This document shows, one piece after another, positions 30,684-38,860 of a DNA stretch of 59,871 nucleotides (the stretch's first letter is position 1; every line of letters begins with the position of its first letter). The position numbers and the translations under genes are program-made. Source of the DNA: an uncultured Clostridia bacterium. GTDB taxonomy: Bacteria; Bacillota; Clostridia; Oscillospirales; Ruminococcaceae. The notes beneath the pieces are model-generated. The model had not been told where the DNA came from, searched no databases, and worked only from the letters and a program-made list of their open reading frames with translations. The DNA is taken from positions 1 to 59,871 of the forward strand of contig CALXBC010000010.1 in assembly GCA_944386455.1 (NCBI GenBank), read 5' to 3'.

Positions 30684-32927
30684 TTAATGATTTCCGCTGC
30701 AGGTAGCGGGAATATTATCGGACTTATAATAGCCGGTCGCTTTGCTGGTGCATTTGTCCGATGCGATCATACCTGTTTTGGTACAGTATTGAAGCTGCTT
30801 GATGTTCGGGGAAAGCTCAAATTCCTTTTTGGACAGATTCTTGTGAACATCTGTCATGACGTTTTTCCAGATCTGGACCGGACGATAATGGGTATTGGTG
30901 TTAATATCTTTTGGCGTGTCGTAACCAACCCAGACCGCACCGATATAATAGGGGGTGATGCCAAGAAAAGCCAAGCTTTTGCCATCGTTTTGCGTACCGG
31001 TCTTACCGATTACGACCTGATTGGACATCTTGGCACGGGTTCCTGTTCCGTTAGGGCCTTCAATAACCTGCTGCAGCAGCTTGTTCATGACGCCTGCGGA
31101 TTCTTCGGAAATCGCACGCAGCGGATTGGACCTGCTCTCCAGCAATATGCTTCCGTCCGGCTTTTCCACCCGGAGATAGGTCGTGGATTCATTGTAATAG
31201 CCGCCGTTTGCGAAAATTTGATAGGCATTGGCGAGTTCCGACAGCTTCATGCCGTTGACCAGCGAGCCCATCGCGAGGCGAGCGTAGTCGATATCGCTGA
31301 CGGTTTCGGTGCTGCCATCCTCGTTTGTGATTTCTTTTGATTTTACGAGAGTTGTGATACCAAGCTTGTTGACCATAAAATCAAAGCTGGCCTCTCTGGT
31401 GATCTGCTCGCGGATCAGGCGGACAGGAATAGTGTTCAGGGAGCGCTCAATTGCCTTTTGAATGGTGATCATGCCATAGCTTCTGTTAGGACTATTTTTC
31501 GGATAAAGTGTACCGTCCGGACGCTTCAGGGTCGGTTTGTCTTCGATCATCGTTGACCACGTCACAAAATTTTTGTCGATTGCCAGGGCATAGGTGGAGA
31601 GGGGCTTGATCGAGGAACCGATTCCGACAGTCGACTGGGTCGCGCGGTTGAGGGTCAGAGCGCCCGGCTTTTCGCCGCGGCCGCCGACAACAGCCCGCAT
31701 GTGTCCGGCCAGGTCATAAATGACCATTGCGGACTGCGGCGGATCCTTGACATTCGATTTGGATGCAAAGGTTAACGGATCGAGGTATTTTTCTTCTAAA
31801 ATATCCTGAACATCGGGGTTCATGGTGGTGTAGATTTTCAGACCGCTGTTTTTCAGGATGTTTTCCGCGTATTGTTTATTCCAGCCGTATTCTTCCATAA
31901 GGTCGTTGGTCACCTCGCGGTAAACCTCATCGATAAAATAACTTTGGGCCTTCTGGGTTTCCTGGTTTTCTTCGTTGGCGATTTCAGGGTCTTCAACCGC
32001 TTTGACATCCTCAGCCATTGCAGTATCGTATTCTTCCTGCGTAATGGCGCGTTCTTCCAGCATCACCTTCAGCGTGTAATTTTCGCGCCGCTGCTCATTG
32101 ATCTCAGCCCCGTCTTTGATGTTATAATTGGAGGGAGACTTGGCGGTCGCTGCCAGCGAGGCGGCTTCTGCGATTGTCAGGTCCTGGACATCCTTTCCAA
32201 AATAATATTTGGATGCGGCCTGAACGCCCCAGGTACCGTTGCCAAGGTTGATGATATTAAGGTAACACTCCATAATCTGTGGCTTTGCCACTTTCTTTTC
32301 GGTATTCAGGGCGCGGAAAATCTCCCGTATTTTTCTTGAAATTCCAGAGAGTCCGCTGGCGTCGTCATCGCCCGTGATGACCTTGATGGTCTGCTGCGTG
32401 ATGGTGGAACCACCCTGTCTGGTATCATAGAAATGAAGAAACAGGTTGGCAAACGAAGCAAAGGTACGTTTCCAGTCCACGCCGTCGTGGTCGAAGAAAC
32501 GGACGTCCTCCGTGCAGCGGAATGCGTCAATGACATGCTGCGGAATGTCATTATAATCGACCCATTGCTGATTTTTGCCGTTAGTGATTTTTCCGACCTC
32601 TTCCCATTTATAGCTGCTCAGGTTGTCGGCCGAAATGGTGCCGGCGGTGTCGGTTGCATAGATAATGGCGTTGCTGGACTTGTAGCTCTCAATGTCGACA
32701 TAGTTGGTATCGTCAGAAAACTTCATCAGATAGACTGTCAGTGCCGTTACCACAATACAGCCGGTGATAACGCCCACCAGAAAGAGAGTAGCCAGAGCCT
32801 TTCCCGCTGTGGAAAGGACCTTCAGAAAAATACGCATGCCTTTGGAACGGGGCTTTTTATGTTTATGCGTTTTCTTTTTGCTTTTTGTGCTTTCAGCGGA
32901 AACCTTTTTTGAACCTTTTTCGTTCAT
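30684..32927 (-). CDS. Class A penicillin-binding protein (PBP1A-like)
   Basis: Bifunctional peptidoglycan glycosyltransferase/transpeptidase of 747 residues. It has a basic cytoplasmic tail, one membrane helix (about 35-62), then the GT51 domain with EDVRFFDHDGVDW and QGGSTITQQ. The transpeptidase domain has SSIK (SxxK), a SLN motif and KTGT. A short Cys-containing C-terminal tail follows the last motif. The ATG at 32927 has cctcctt (aaggagg) 12 nt upstream; the frame remains open further but would read through the promoter. It is co-directional with mreB, so synthesis and guidance of wall growth are linked here. Confidence 0.94.
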   Translation of the reverse strand: MNEKGSKKVSAESTKSKKKTHKHKKPRSKGMRIFLKVLSTAGKALATLFLVGVITGCIVVTALTVYLMKFSDDTNYVDIESYKSSNAIIYATDTAGTISADNLSSYKWEEVGKITNGKNQQWVDYNDIPQHVIDAFRCTEDVRFFDHDGVDWKRTFASFANLFLHFYDTRQGGSTITQQTIKVITGDDDASGLSGISRKIREIFRALNTEKKVAKPQIMECYLNIINLGNGTWGVQAASKYYFGKDVQDLTIAEAASLAATAKSPSNYNIKDGAEINEQRRENYTLKVMLEERAITQEEYDTAMAEDVKAVEDPEIANEENQETQKAQSYFIDEVYREVTNDLMEEYGWNKQYAENILKNSGLKIYTTMNPDVQDILEEKYLDPLTFASKSNVKDPPQSAMVIYDLAGHMRAVVGGRGEKPGALTLNRATQSTVGIGSSIKPLSTYALAIDKNFVTWSTMIEDKPTLKRPDGTLYPKNSPNRSYGMITIQKAIERSLNTIPVRLIREQITREASFDFMVNKLGITTLVKSKEITNEDGSTETVSDIDYARLAMGSLVNGMKLSELANAYQIFANGGYYNESTTYLRVEKPDGSILLESRSNPLRAISEESAGVMNKLLQQVIEGPNGTGTRAKMSNQVVIGKTGTQNDGKSLAFLGITPYYIGAVWVGYDTPKDINTNTHYRPVQIWKNVMTDVHKNLSKKEFELSPNIKQLQYCTKTGMIASDKCTSKATGYYKSDNIPATCSGNH

Positions 32928-33041
32928 TAGGTAAGCTCGCCTCCTTGGATTAGTTTGCTGTGTCAGCATCAAAATAATATCGAAATATTGTGTGGCCGGA
33001 TAAAAAACAGTGTCTTCCAAATACAGGAAAACATCACATTG

Positions 33042-33070
33042 ATTATAGCATAAGAATTTCGATTTGTTAA
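33042..33070 (-). promoter_or_regulatory. Promoter of the pbp1A-mreB unit
   Basis: On the minus strand TTAACA, a 17-nt spacer and TATAAT with TGC just upstream (extended -10), about 115 nt before the ATG. Confidence 0.75.
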
Positions 33071-33196
33071 GTGGTTTGAAAAAACTGTAAAAAAATCGTA
33101 ATAAATCGTAATCGCTGTGACACTGCTTTTCGTGTATATTTTTCCATTTTGTGACAAAGCTATCAGTAAAAGCTGATCACAGAAAGGACAAATGAG

Positions 33197-33511
33197 ATGA
33201 GAAAATCAGATGCAATTGGAATCGGCGCGACGGTCATTGTTTTAATCCTGGCAATCGCAGTGTTCTGCTATGCGGCGGCAAATAATACGCCTGCGGGATC
33301 GCCCAAACAGGATGAGCCGGTTTATCAATATGTGATTAAGGAATATAACGGAAACATCGCCGTCTATAAAACGGGAGAGCCGCAGCCGATCGATATTTAT
33401 GAATATCCTGTGGAAACTCTGCCGGAGGAGGATGTCAAAAGCCTGGAGGCAGGCATCCAGGTCAAGGACGATGCCCAGCTGGAACGGCTGATAGAGGATT
33501 TGACAAGCTGA
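33197..33511 (+). CDS. Small membrane-anchored protein, BofC C-terminal-like
   Basis: A 104-residue protein with one N-terminal membrane helix (about 8-27), a short linker and a domain reading YVIKEYNGNIAVYKTG then TLPEEDVKSLEAGIQV and a final helix. That order resembles small clostridial proteins related to the C-terminal domain of BofC; the match is by memory and modest. The ATG follows agaaagga by about 9 nt. Divergent from pbp1A. Confidence 0.65.
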   Translation: MRKSDAIGIGATVIVLILAIAVFCYAAANNTPAGSPKQDEPVYQYVIKEYNGNIAVYKTGEPQPIDIYEYPVETLPEEDVKSLEAGIQVKDDAQLERLIEDLTS

Positions 33512-33672
33512 CCCTATTCTTCACTGATTTTTCCAGATTTATACAGCGCAGGAGGGCAGAACAGCCCGGCTGCAAGGTCATATTTTACTGTCCCATTCAA
33601 TATAATAGCAGTATATTGGCTTTTGGACAGGAGTATGTCTGTTCAATGCCTGCCGCGTCTGGAGGAATCGCT

Positions 33673-34713
33673 GTGCTCAAACGGAATCTGCTTTTTTTTG
33701 CTGTCAGCGGTCTGCTGGCAGCCGGTATCATGATCAATACGGTTACGCTTTTTTCCAAAATCAACTTTTTTGCAGACGCGGTTGGGGAAGATTATATCAA
33801 ATGGGTGGAATTTGATGTGCCATACGCGGCAATGGAAAAAGCGCTGAATCTGGACATCAAGACCAAAGAGAGCGGCTGCCATATCGAATGGGTGGAAAAT
33901 CTTGCCTATCTTGCGACTAAATACGGCGGAAACTGGAAAAAGTATAAAGCAAAGGATATGGACCGATATGTACAGGAAGTAAAAAACGGCCGGACAGCCG
34001 AAGAGCTTTGCAAAGATACGCTGAAGTATTACCGCTATTTTTTGGAAGCCTATGACGCAGTGCTGGGCGGAATGGTAGGAGAATATGAGATCGAATCGGC
34101 AGATACAGTGGGGACCGATCAGCCGCAGATGGTGAAAAAATACGGTCTGAAAGCATATTCCCCAGTGGCATACGGATATAGCTTTTCCCATTATGACGAC
34201 TTCGGAAACTCACGCGATTACGGATATAAGCGCAAACATTTGGGCAACGATCTTTTGGGCAGTATCGGGACGCCCATCGTTGCAGTTGAAAGCGGTACGG
34301 TTGAGGCTGCCGGCTGGAACCAGTACGGCGGCTGGCGCATCGGGATCCGAAGCTTTGATAAAAAGCGCTACTATTATTATGCCCACCTGAGAAAGGGGCA
34401 CCCGTTCCATCCCACTGTTCAGGAAGGGGCTGTCGTACAGGCGGGGGATGTGATCGGATATCTCGGGATGACGGGATACAGCACCAAAGAGGACGTCAAC
34501 GGAATGACAAAGCCGCACCTCCACTTCGGGATGCAGTTGATTTTTGATGAATCCCAGAAGGAAGGAAATAACGAAATATGGATTGACGTCTACCAGATTG
34601 TCAAGCTGCTGCAAAAGCATACCTCGCCGGTGGTGCGCAATGAGGAAACCAAAGACTATACCCGCAAATACAGGTTCACGGATCCGATTGTTCCCCAAAA
34701 CGGCAGTACATAG
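33673..34713 (+). CDS. M23-family metallopeptidase (LytM domain), membrane-anchored
   Basis: Extracytoplasmic peptidoglycan endopeptidase or scaffold. One N-terminal membrane helix (about 4-27), a helical region of about 130 residues, then the LytM domain. Zinc ligands are present: His and Asp in HLGNDLLG and the HLHFG motif, with an upstream His in YAHLRKGH. All motifs look intact, so it should be active, unlike SpoIIQ-type proteins that lack ligands. The GTG at 33673 has ggagg 7 nt upstream and gives a proper anchor; an in-frame ATG lies at 33646. 346 residues. Confidence 0.88.
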   Translation: MLKRNLLFFAVSGLLAAGIMINTVTLFSKINFFADAVGEDYIKWVEFDVPYAAMEKALNLDIKTKESGCHIEWVENLAYLATKYGGNWKKYKAKDMDRYVQEVKNGRTAEELCKDTLKYYRYFLEAYDAVLGGMVGEYEIESADTVGTDQPQMVKKYGLKAYSPVAYGYSFSHYDDFGNSRDYGYKRKHLGNDLLGSIGTPIVAVESGTVEAAGWNQYGGWRIGIRSFDKKRYYYYAHLRKGHPFHPTVQEGAVVQAGDVIGYLGMTGYSTKEDVNGMTKPHLHFGMQLIFDESQKEGNNEIWIDVYQIVKLLQKHTSPVVRNEETKDYTRKYRFTDPIVPQNGST

Positions 34714-34723
34714 CAGAAAGCTT

Positions 34724-34754
34724 GTCAAAAGCGATCTGCCGGATCGCTTTTGAC
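34724..34754 (+). terminator. Hairpin after the M23 peptidase gene
   Basis: gtcaaaagcgatc pairs with gatcgcttttgac (perfect 13 bp, 5-nt loop). No T-run follows directly, but it lies 11 nt after the stop codon and may contribute to termination or be part of the repeat sequence that follows. Confidence 0.45.
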
Positions 34755-34796
34755 TGACACTTCTCGCTCGCAGCCGGCGCGCATGATCTTGGCTGC

Positions 34797-34843
34797 TACA
34801 GTTAAAAGGGAAATTTTCCTAAAATATTCCCCTCTTTTGACAG
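34797..34843 (-). repeat. Second copy of a dispersed repeat of about 45 bp
   Basis: Read on the minus strand, this stretch closely matches 21021-21063: both contain gggaatattttag followed by a g-run/aaaat core and ccctttta. It is partly self-complementary. The two copies are 13.8 kb apart in opposite orientation and both lie in intergenic DNA. Confidence 0.7.
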
Positions 34844-34844
34844 T

Positions 34845-34872
34845 GGGCATATCTTCGGATATGCTCTTTTCT
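34845..34872 (+). terminator. Rho-independent terminator with UUCG loop
   Basis: gggcatatc pairs with gatatgctc (with a weak outer pair) around the tetraloop ttcg, followed by ttttctc. This probably ends the M23 transcript. Confidence 0.7.
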
Positions 34873-34974
34873 CTTGCCCGCAGATAAAAGTGAATGGTAT
34901 GCATTCTGCTGCATGATAGCAGTAACGAAAATCTCCCGCCGCACATAGAATAAAAGAGATGACAGCGCGGCCAG

Positions 34975-35451
34975 TCAGAGTTTGACCAGGTTCAGGAAAA
35001 TCCCATTCGGCATCAGATCGATAATTCCGTAGCTTGCTCCGAAGCCGCGTGGCCTCGCAGGACTTCCTGGATTCATAAGGTAGATGCCATCGACAAATTG
35101 CGTCATGCCGCAGTGCGTATGGCCGAACAGCGCAATGTCCGCGTGATTGTCTCTGGCGGTTTTCAGCAGCCGCTCTGTCGAGGACTTTACGCCAAAGCTG
35201 TCTCCGTGGGTGATCAGAAGTCTTTTGCCGGCCGCAAAAACAAGATCGGTCCGTTTTGCCATGCTGGCAAAATCACAATTGCCTGCTACGCAGTGGTACT
35301 CCAGCTTGGGATACAACGCCTGAACAGCCTCGAACTCCCGCAGCCCGTCCCCGAGAAAAATGACCAGAGAAGCATCCGATTGATGGCGGTCCAGAATTTT
35401 TTGCAGGATATGGGAATTGCCGTGGGTATCAGAAATGACAATGACTCTCAT
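34975..35451 (-). CDS. YfcE/MJ0936-type metallophosphoesterase
   Basis: A 158-residue calcineurin-like phosphodiesterase. Metal-binding motifs in order: DTHGN at residues 8-12, GDG in the first third, GNCD, THGD and GHTH. The small size without extra domains is typical of the YfcE/YsnB group acting on phosphodiesters in vitro; the physiological substrate is unknown. In many Firmicutes the gene follows rph and an RdgB-type pyrophosphatase; here it stands alone. Confidence 0.88.
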   Translation of the reverse strand: MRVIVISDTHGNSHILQKILDRHQSDASLVIFLGDGLREFEAVQALYPKLEYHCVAGNCDFASMAKRTDLVFAAGKRLLITHGDSFGVKSSTERLLKTARDNHADIALFGHTHCGMTQFVDGIYLMNPGSPARPRGFGASYGIIDLMPNGIFLNLVKL

Positions 35452-35537
35452 GAAAGCAGACCTCTCTTTTATATACTGCTTTTATCATAGCATAAAGATA
35501 TGATGAAATCGTGAAATTTTGGAAAATTTGATCCGGT

Positions 35538-35567
35538 TTGACAAAGCAGGTATGGCGGCATCAAAAT
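35538..35567 (+). promoter_or_regulatory. Candidate promoter of the three-gene unknown cluster
   Basis: A perfect TTGACA is followed at 18 nt by CAAAAT, a weak -10. Downstream catatatatg could be part of another sigma factor's site. Confidence 0.3.
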
Positions 35568-35595
35568 TTTCATATATATGAAAGGATGATATGAT

Positions 35596-35841
35596 ATGGC
35601 AAATTTTTCAGAAAAGCAATTAAATCAGCTGCTTCAGATGGCAAGCAAGAAAATGGGAACGACACCGGAAGAACTAAAGCGCAAGCTCAGCACCAATAAC
35701 GTACAGGACACGCTCAAGGGGATGAGCCCAAACGATGCAGCTAAAGTACAGCAGGTGCTTTCCAACCCTGCGCTTGCAAAGCAACTGCTCAATTCGCCGC
35801 AGGCGCAGGCAATCCTGAAAAACATGATGGGAGAAAAATAA
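35596..35841 (+). CDS. Small helical protein, function unknown (cluster gene 1)
   Basis: An 81-residue soluble protein predicted as short amphipathic helices. Repeated helix-loop segments (KQLNQLLQMASKKMG, SNPALAKQLLNSPQAQAIL) are rich in Leu, Gln, Asn and Lys, and there is no Cys or signal sequence. The ribosome site gaaagga precedes the ATG by about 9 nt. It is the first of three consecutive small genes 4 and 56 nt apart, none of which matches a family known to me. The repeated NPA/NSP turns recall chaperone-like STI1 motifs, without proof. Confidence 0.65.
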   Translation: MANFSEKQLNQLLQMASKKMGTTPEELKRKLSTNNVQDTLKGMSPNDAAKVQQVLSNPALAKQLLNSPQAQAILKNMMGEK

Positions 35842-35845
35842 CAGC

Positions 35846-36298
35846 ATGGATGATCTTGTTTCCAAGCTCCAGGAAATCCTCGGCAGCGAGGAAGGCATGC
35901 AGAAGCTGAAAAGCGTTGCAAGTATGCTTGGTATGGGGGAAAACGGACTGCCGGACGAAAAACGGCGGGAGACTGCCGCGCCATCGGACGGGGGACTGGA
36001 TCTCTCTGCGCTGAACGGCCTGCTTTCCGGAGGCGGAGCGTCGGGACAGGATAACGGGAAGCAGCAGGGCGGTCTGCCGGACATTGGTATTGACATCAAC
36101 ATGATGCTAAAGCTGCAGCAGGTTATGGCTGCGTTTCACAATGAGGATGACAATACCCGCTTTTTGCAGGCGCTGCGGCCGTTGATGCGGGAAGACCGCC
36201 GCCATAAGGTGGATGAGGTGCTGCGGATGATGAAGCTGTTTTCATTGCTTCCGCTGCTGAAGGAATCCGGAATCTTGGATAATCTTCTCAAGCCCTGA
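35846..36298 (+). CDS. Helical protein, function unknown (cluster gene 2)
   Basis: A 150-residue protein with an N-terminal helix-rich part (about 1-35), a Gly/Ser/Gln-rich flexible middle (about 38-80) and a C-terminal helical domain with FLQALRPLMREDRRHKVDEV and a final Leu-rich helix. It begins 4 nt after the previous stop, with ggagaa inside that gene as ribosome site. No catalytic motif or membrane helix is visible. The last helix (MMKLFSLLPLLKESG) could mediate binding to the membrane protein encoded next. Confidence 0.65.
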   Translation: MDDLVSKLQEILGSEEGMQKLKSVASMLGMGENGLPDEKRRETAAPSDGGLDLSALNGLLSGGGASGQDNGKQQGGLPDIGIDINMMLKLQQVMAAFHNEDDNTRFLQALRPLMREDRRHKVDEVLRMMKLFSLLPLLKESGILDNLLKP

Positions 36299-36354
36299 GG
36301 AAAGCGGCAAATCGCTTCATAAGAAAAAAAGGAGGGAGCGGCCAGGCCCGAAAC

Positions 36355-36750
36355 ATGACGTGGAAAAACAGTAATTATTCCAGTTCAGACTTGATGTCGA
36401 TGCAGCAGGATGCTGTACGGCGGGTCAGGGAAATGCAGCGGATTGCCAACAGCAAGCTGGGGGGCGTACAGGAAGCCGCACCGCCGGAGCAAAGACATTC
36501 CGCCGGACAGGCGGCAGCACCGGGGCTGCCTGCTATCGGGCAGGTGCCCGGCAGAGACCGGCATCACGAAGCAGAGCGTGAAAAAACGGCGCCGCCTGCT
36601 TCCCCGGGCGGGGGCAATCCGTTATCCGGGATTCTGTCACAGCTGAATCTCGATCATGACAGGCTCATTATCCTGCTCCTGCTGATCGTATTGATGAATG
36701 AAGGAGCAGATCAAAAGCTGCTGCTTGCACTTTGCTACCTATTGCTGTAA
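36355..36750 (+). CDS. Small C-terminally anchored membrane protein, function unknown (cluster gene 3)
   Basis: A 131-residue protein. A helical N-terminus (about 1-35) is followed by a disordered Pro/Ala/Gln/His-rich region (about 40-95) and a hydrophobic C-terminus (about 103-131), LIILLLLIVL followed after a short polar turn by LLLALCYLLL, suggesting a tail anchor or hairpin. The ATG is 18 nt after a strong aggaggg site, which is unusually far. It closes the cluster and is followed by a large palindrome. Confidence 0.6.
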   Translation: MTWKNSNYSSSDLMSMQQDAVRRVREMQRIANSKLGGVQEAAPPEQRHSAGQAAAPGLPAIGQVPGRDRHHEAEREKTAPPASPGGGNPLSGILSQLNLDHDRLIILLLLIVLMNEGADQKLLLALCYLLL

Positions 36751-36755
36751 AAACA

Positions 36756-36796
36756 TTGAACCGCCCATGCAGGCTCACACTGCGTGGGCGGTTCAA
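36756..36796. terminator. Long palindrome after the three-gene cluster
   Basis: ttgaaccgcccatgcag pairs with ctgcgtgggcggttcaa (17 bp with one G-U) around 7 nt. The plus strand lacks a following T-run; the minus strand has tgttttta. A terminator or mRNA end-protecting structure. Confidence 0.5.
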
Positions 36797-36837
36797 TGTA
36801 CAGCGGCAAAAATCGGCAATATTTTTCCCGAGAATGC

Positions 36838-36866
36838 TTGAAACCAATTTTGTTAACTGCTATAAT
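36838..36866 (+). promoter_or_regulatory. Promoter of the miaB-ylbF-mutS-mutL run
   Basis: TTGAAA (36838-36843), a 17-nt spacer and TATAAT (36861-36866) with TGC just upstream (extended -10), about 65 nt before the miaB start. Confidence 0.8.
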
Positions 36867-36931
36867 ATATGTTGTATTTTTATGCGTCGGTATAAGCTGC
36901 TTTATGCCGACGGAAAGGAATGGTTATTTTT

Positions 36932-38377
36932 TTGAACAGCAGAAGCGAAAAGCTGGTCCCGGAAGATGAGCTTTCCCGGCAGCGGGAATATGCTCTGCAG
37001 GTAAAAAAGCTTTTGGAGCTGCGTTACCCGGGCAGAACGCCGCTTGCCCATGTCCATACCTTCGGATGCCAGCAGAATGTCAGTGACGGAGAAAAGATTA
37101 AGGGAATGCTGCAAGGGATGGGATATGATTTTTGCACCGCCCCGGCCGATGCAGACCTGGTTATATACAACACCTGCGCTATACGGGAAAATGCGGAGGA
37201 TAAGGTGTTTGGCAGCATCGGACAGCTGTCCCACTGTAAAAACGCCAGAAAGGACATGATCCTCGGAGTATGCGGCTGTATGGTGCAGCAGAAACATGTT
37301 GCGGAAAAAATCAGAAAAAGCTATCCATATATCGATCTGGTATTTGGGACACATGTGCTTCACAGACTGCCGGAACTCCTATACCGTGCTTTGACCGAAA
37401 AAAAACGGGTGTTTGAAGCACCGGACAGCGACGGTGCAATCGCCGAAGGACTGCCTGCGGTACGGGACGGGAAAATCAAGGCGTGGCTGCCGATCATGTA
37501 CGGCTGCAATAATTTCTGCACCTATTGTGTGGTGCCCTATGTCCGCGGCAGAGAACGAAGCCGTGCTTCCGCTGATATTATTGCGGAAGCAAAAGCGCTG
37601 ATTGCAGACGGCTATAAAGAGATCACGCTGCTGGGACAGAATGTCAACTCCTATGGCAAAGGTCTGGAGGAAGAAATCAACTTTGCAGGTCTGCTGCGAA
37701 AGCTGAATGTGCTGGACGGAGATTTTGTCCTGCGTTTTATGACCTCCCATCCGAAGGACGCGACCCCGGATCTGATCGATACGATGGCCCGGTGCGAAAA
37801 AGTGTGCCATCATCTGCATCTTCCCGTTCAGAGCGGCTGTGACCGTGTGCTGCGGGAAATGAACCGTCATTATGACAAAAAAAGCTATCTTGCGCTGGTG
37901 GATTATGCACGCAAAAAAATTCCCGATCTCTCTCTGAGCAGCGACATCATTGTGGGATTTCCGGGAGAGACGGAAGAGGAATTCGACGAGACCCTGGAGC
38001 TTGTAAAACAGGTGGGATATCATTTCCTCTATACTTTCATTTTTTCACCGCGGCCCGGGACAAAAGCAGCACAGATGGATGACCCGGTATCTCCACAGGA
38101 AAAATCCCGCTGGTTTCGTCAGTTGCTGGATGTTCAGGAAAAAATCGGACAGGCTATCTATGACGGACTGGTCGGCAAAACATTTCGTGTGTTGGCGGAA
38201 GGGCAGGGCAGAAGCGGTGACGGCTGGCTGACAGGGCGTACAGGACAAAATGTTATCGTGGAATTTGAAGGCTCTGAGGCCTTGATTGGCGGCTTTGTGA
38301 ACGTTCGTGTGACAAAGGCGCTCCGGTGGGCTGTAATCGGTGAGATCGCGGACAGCCGGACAAGTAACGAAAATTGA
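36932..38377 (+). CDS. miaB: tRNA-2-methylthio-N6-dimethylallyladenosine synthase MiaB
   Basis: Radical-SAM methylthiotransferase that adds the 2-methylthio group to i6A37 of tRNAs. The N-terminal UPF0004 domain has three cluster cysteines (FGCQQN, NTCAIR, GVCGCM). The radical-SAM CxxxCxxC lies in CNNFCTYC, followed by VPYVRGRERSR, typical of MiaB. A TRAM domain ends the protein. A TTG at 36932 is chosen because the ATG at 36920 directly abuts the aaagga ribosome site. The dimethylallyl enzyme MiaA, acting before it, is encoded at 44,189 in the same run. Confidence 0.95.
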   Translation: MNSRSEKLVPEDELSRQREYALQVKKLLELRYPGRTPLAHVHTFGCQQNVSDGEKIKGMLQGMGYDFCTAPADADLVIYNTCAIRENAEDKVFGSIGQLSHCKNARKDMILGVCGCMVQQKHVAEKIRKSYPYIDLVFGTHVLHRLPELLYRALTEKKRVFEAPDSDGAIAEGLPAVRDGKIKAWLPIMYGCNNFCTYCVVPYVRGRERSRASADIIAEAKALIADGYKEITLLGQNVNSYGKGLEEEINFAGLLRKLNVLDGDFVLRFMTSHPKDATPDLIDTMARCEKVCHHLHLPVQSGCDRVLREMNRHYDKKSYLALVDYARKKIPDLSLSSDIIVGFPGETEEEFDETLELVKQVGYHFLYTFIFSPRPGTKAAQMDDPVSPQEKSRWFRQLLDVQEKIGQAIYDGLVGKTFRVLAEGQGRSGDGWLTGRTGQNVIVEFEGSEALIGGFVNVRVTKALRWAVIGEIADSRTSNEN

Positions 38378-38395
38378 GAAAGGAACGACTGTAAT

Positions 38396-38812
38396 ATGGA
38401 ACTGATTCAAATGGCAAGAGAAATGGGAAAAGAAATTCAAAAGTCCGAGGTGTACAAAAAACTGGTTGAGGCAAAGGAAAGGAATGACAGCGACGCCGAG
38501 CTGCAGGATCTGATCGGCCAGTTCAACCTGAAGCGGATCACCATCAATAACCAGATTAATGACAATCAAAAGCACGATGAGGACGAGATGCGGCGTCTGG
38601 ACAATGAACTGAAGGATATTTACCGTAAGATTCTGGCCAATGAAAATATGGCGGCGTATAATGACGCCAAAAATGCGATGGACGATCTGATGAATCAGAT
38701 CAGCACGATTTTAATGTACAGCGTCAATGGAGAAGACCCTCAAACCTGCCCCAGCAGGCAGGAAGCGGCGGGCTGTTCCGGCAGCTGTGCGAGCTGCTCC
38801 GGCTGCCACTGA
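38396..38812 (+). CDS. YlbF/YmcA-family protein with Cys-rich tail
   Basis: A 138-residue helical protein of the Com_YlbF family. Residues 1-110 form the usual helical domain, and the last 25 residues contain five Cys in CPSRQEAAGC and CSGSCASCSGC-type spacing. In Bacillus, YlbF acts with YmcA and YaaT in a complex that holds [4Fe-4S] clusters and affects RNase Y processing, sporulation and competence. The Cys tail would suit metal or cluster binding. It follows miaB by 18 nt with a good ribosome site (gaaagga) and lies just before mutS. Confidence 0.85.
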   Translation: MELIQMAREMGKEIQKSEVYKKLVEAKERNDSDAELQDLIGQFNLKRITINNQINDNQKHDEDEMRRLDNELKDIYRKILANENMAAYNDAKNAMDDLMNQISTILMYSVNGEDPQTCPSRQEAAGCSGSCASCSGCH

Positions 38813-38860
38813 CAGCTGGTTCTGTTTTGATTGCCAGATGACATTTTGGAGGGATTCGGT

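Noticed and set aside
31872-32339. Open frame of 155 codons opposite pbp1A
   Set aside because: It lies on the strand opposite intact GT51 and transpeptidase coding sequence and has no ribosome site.
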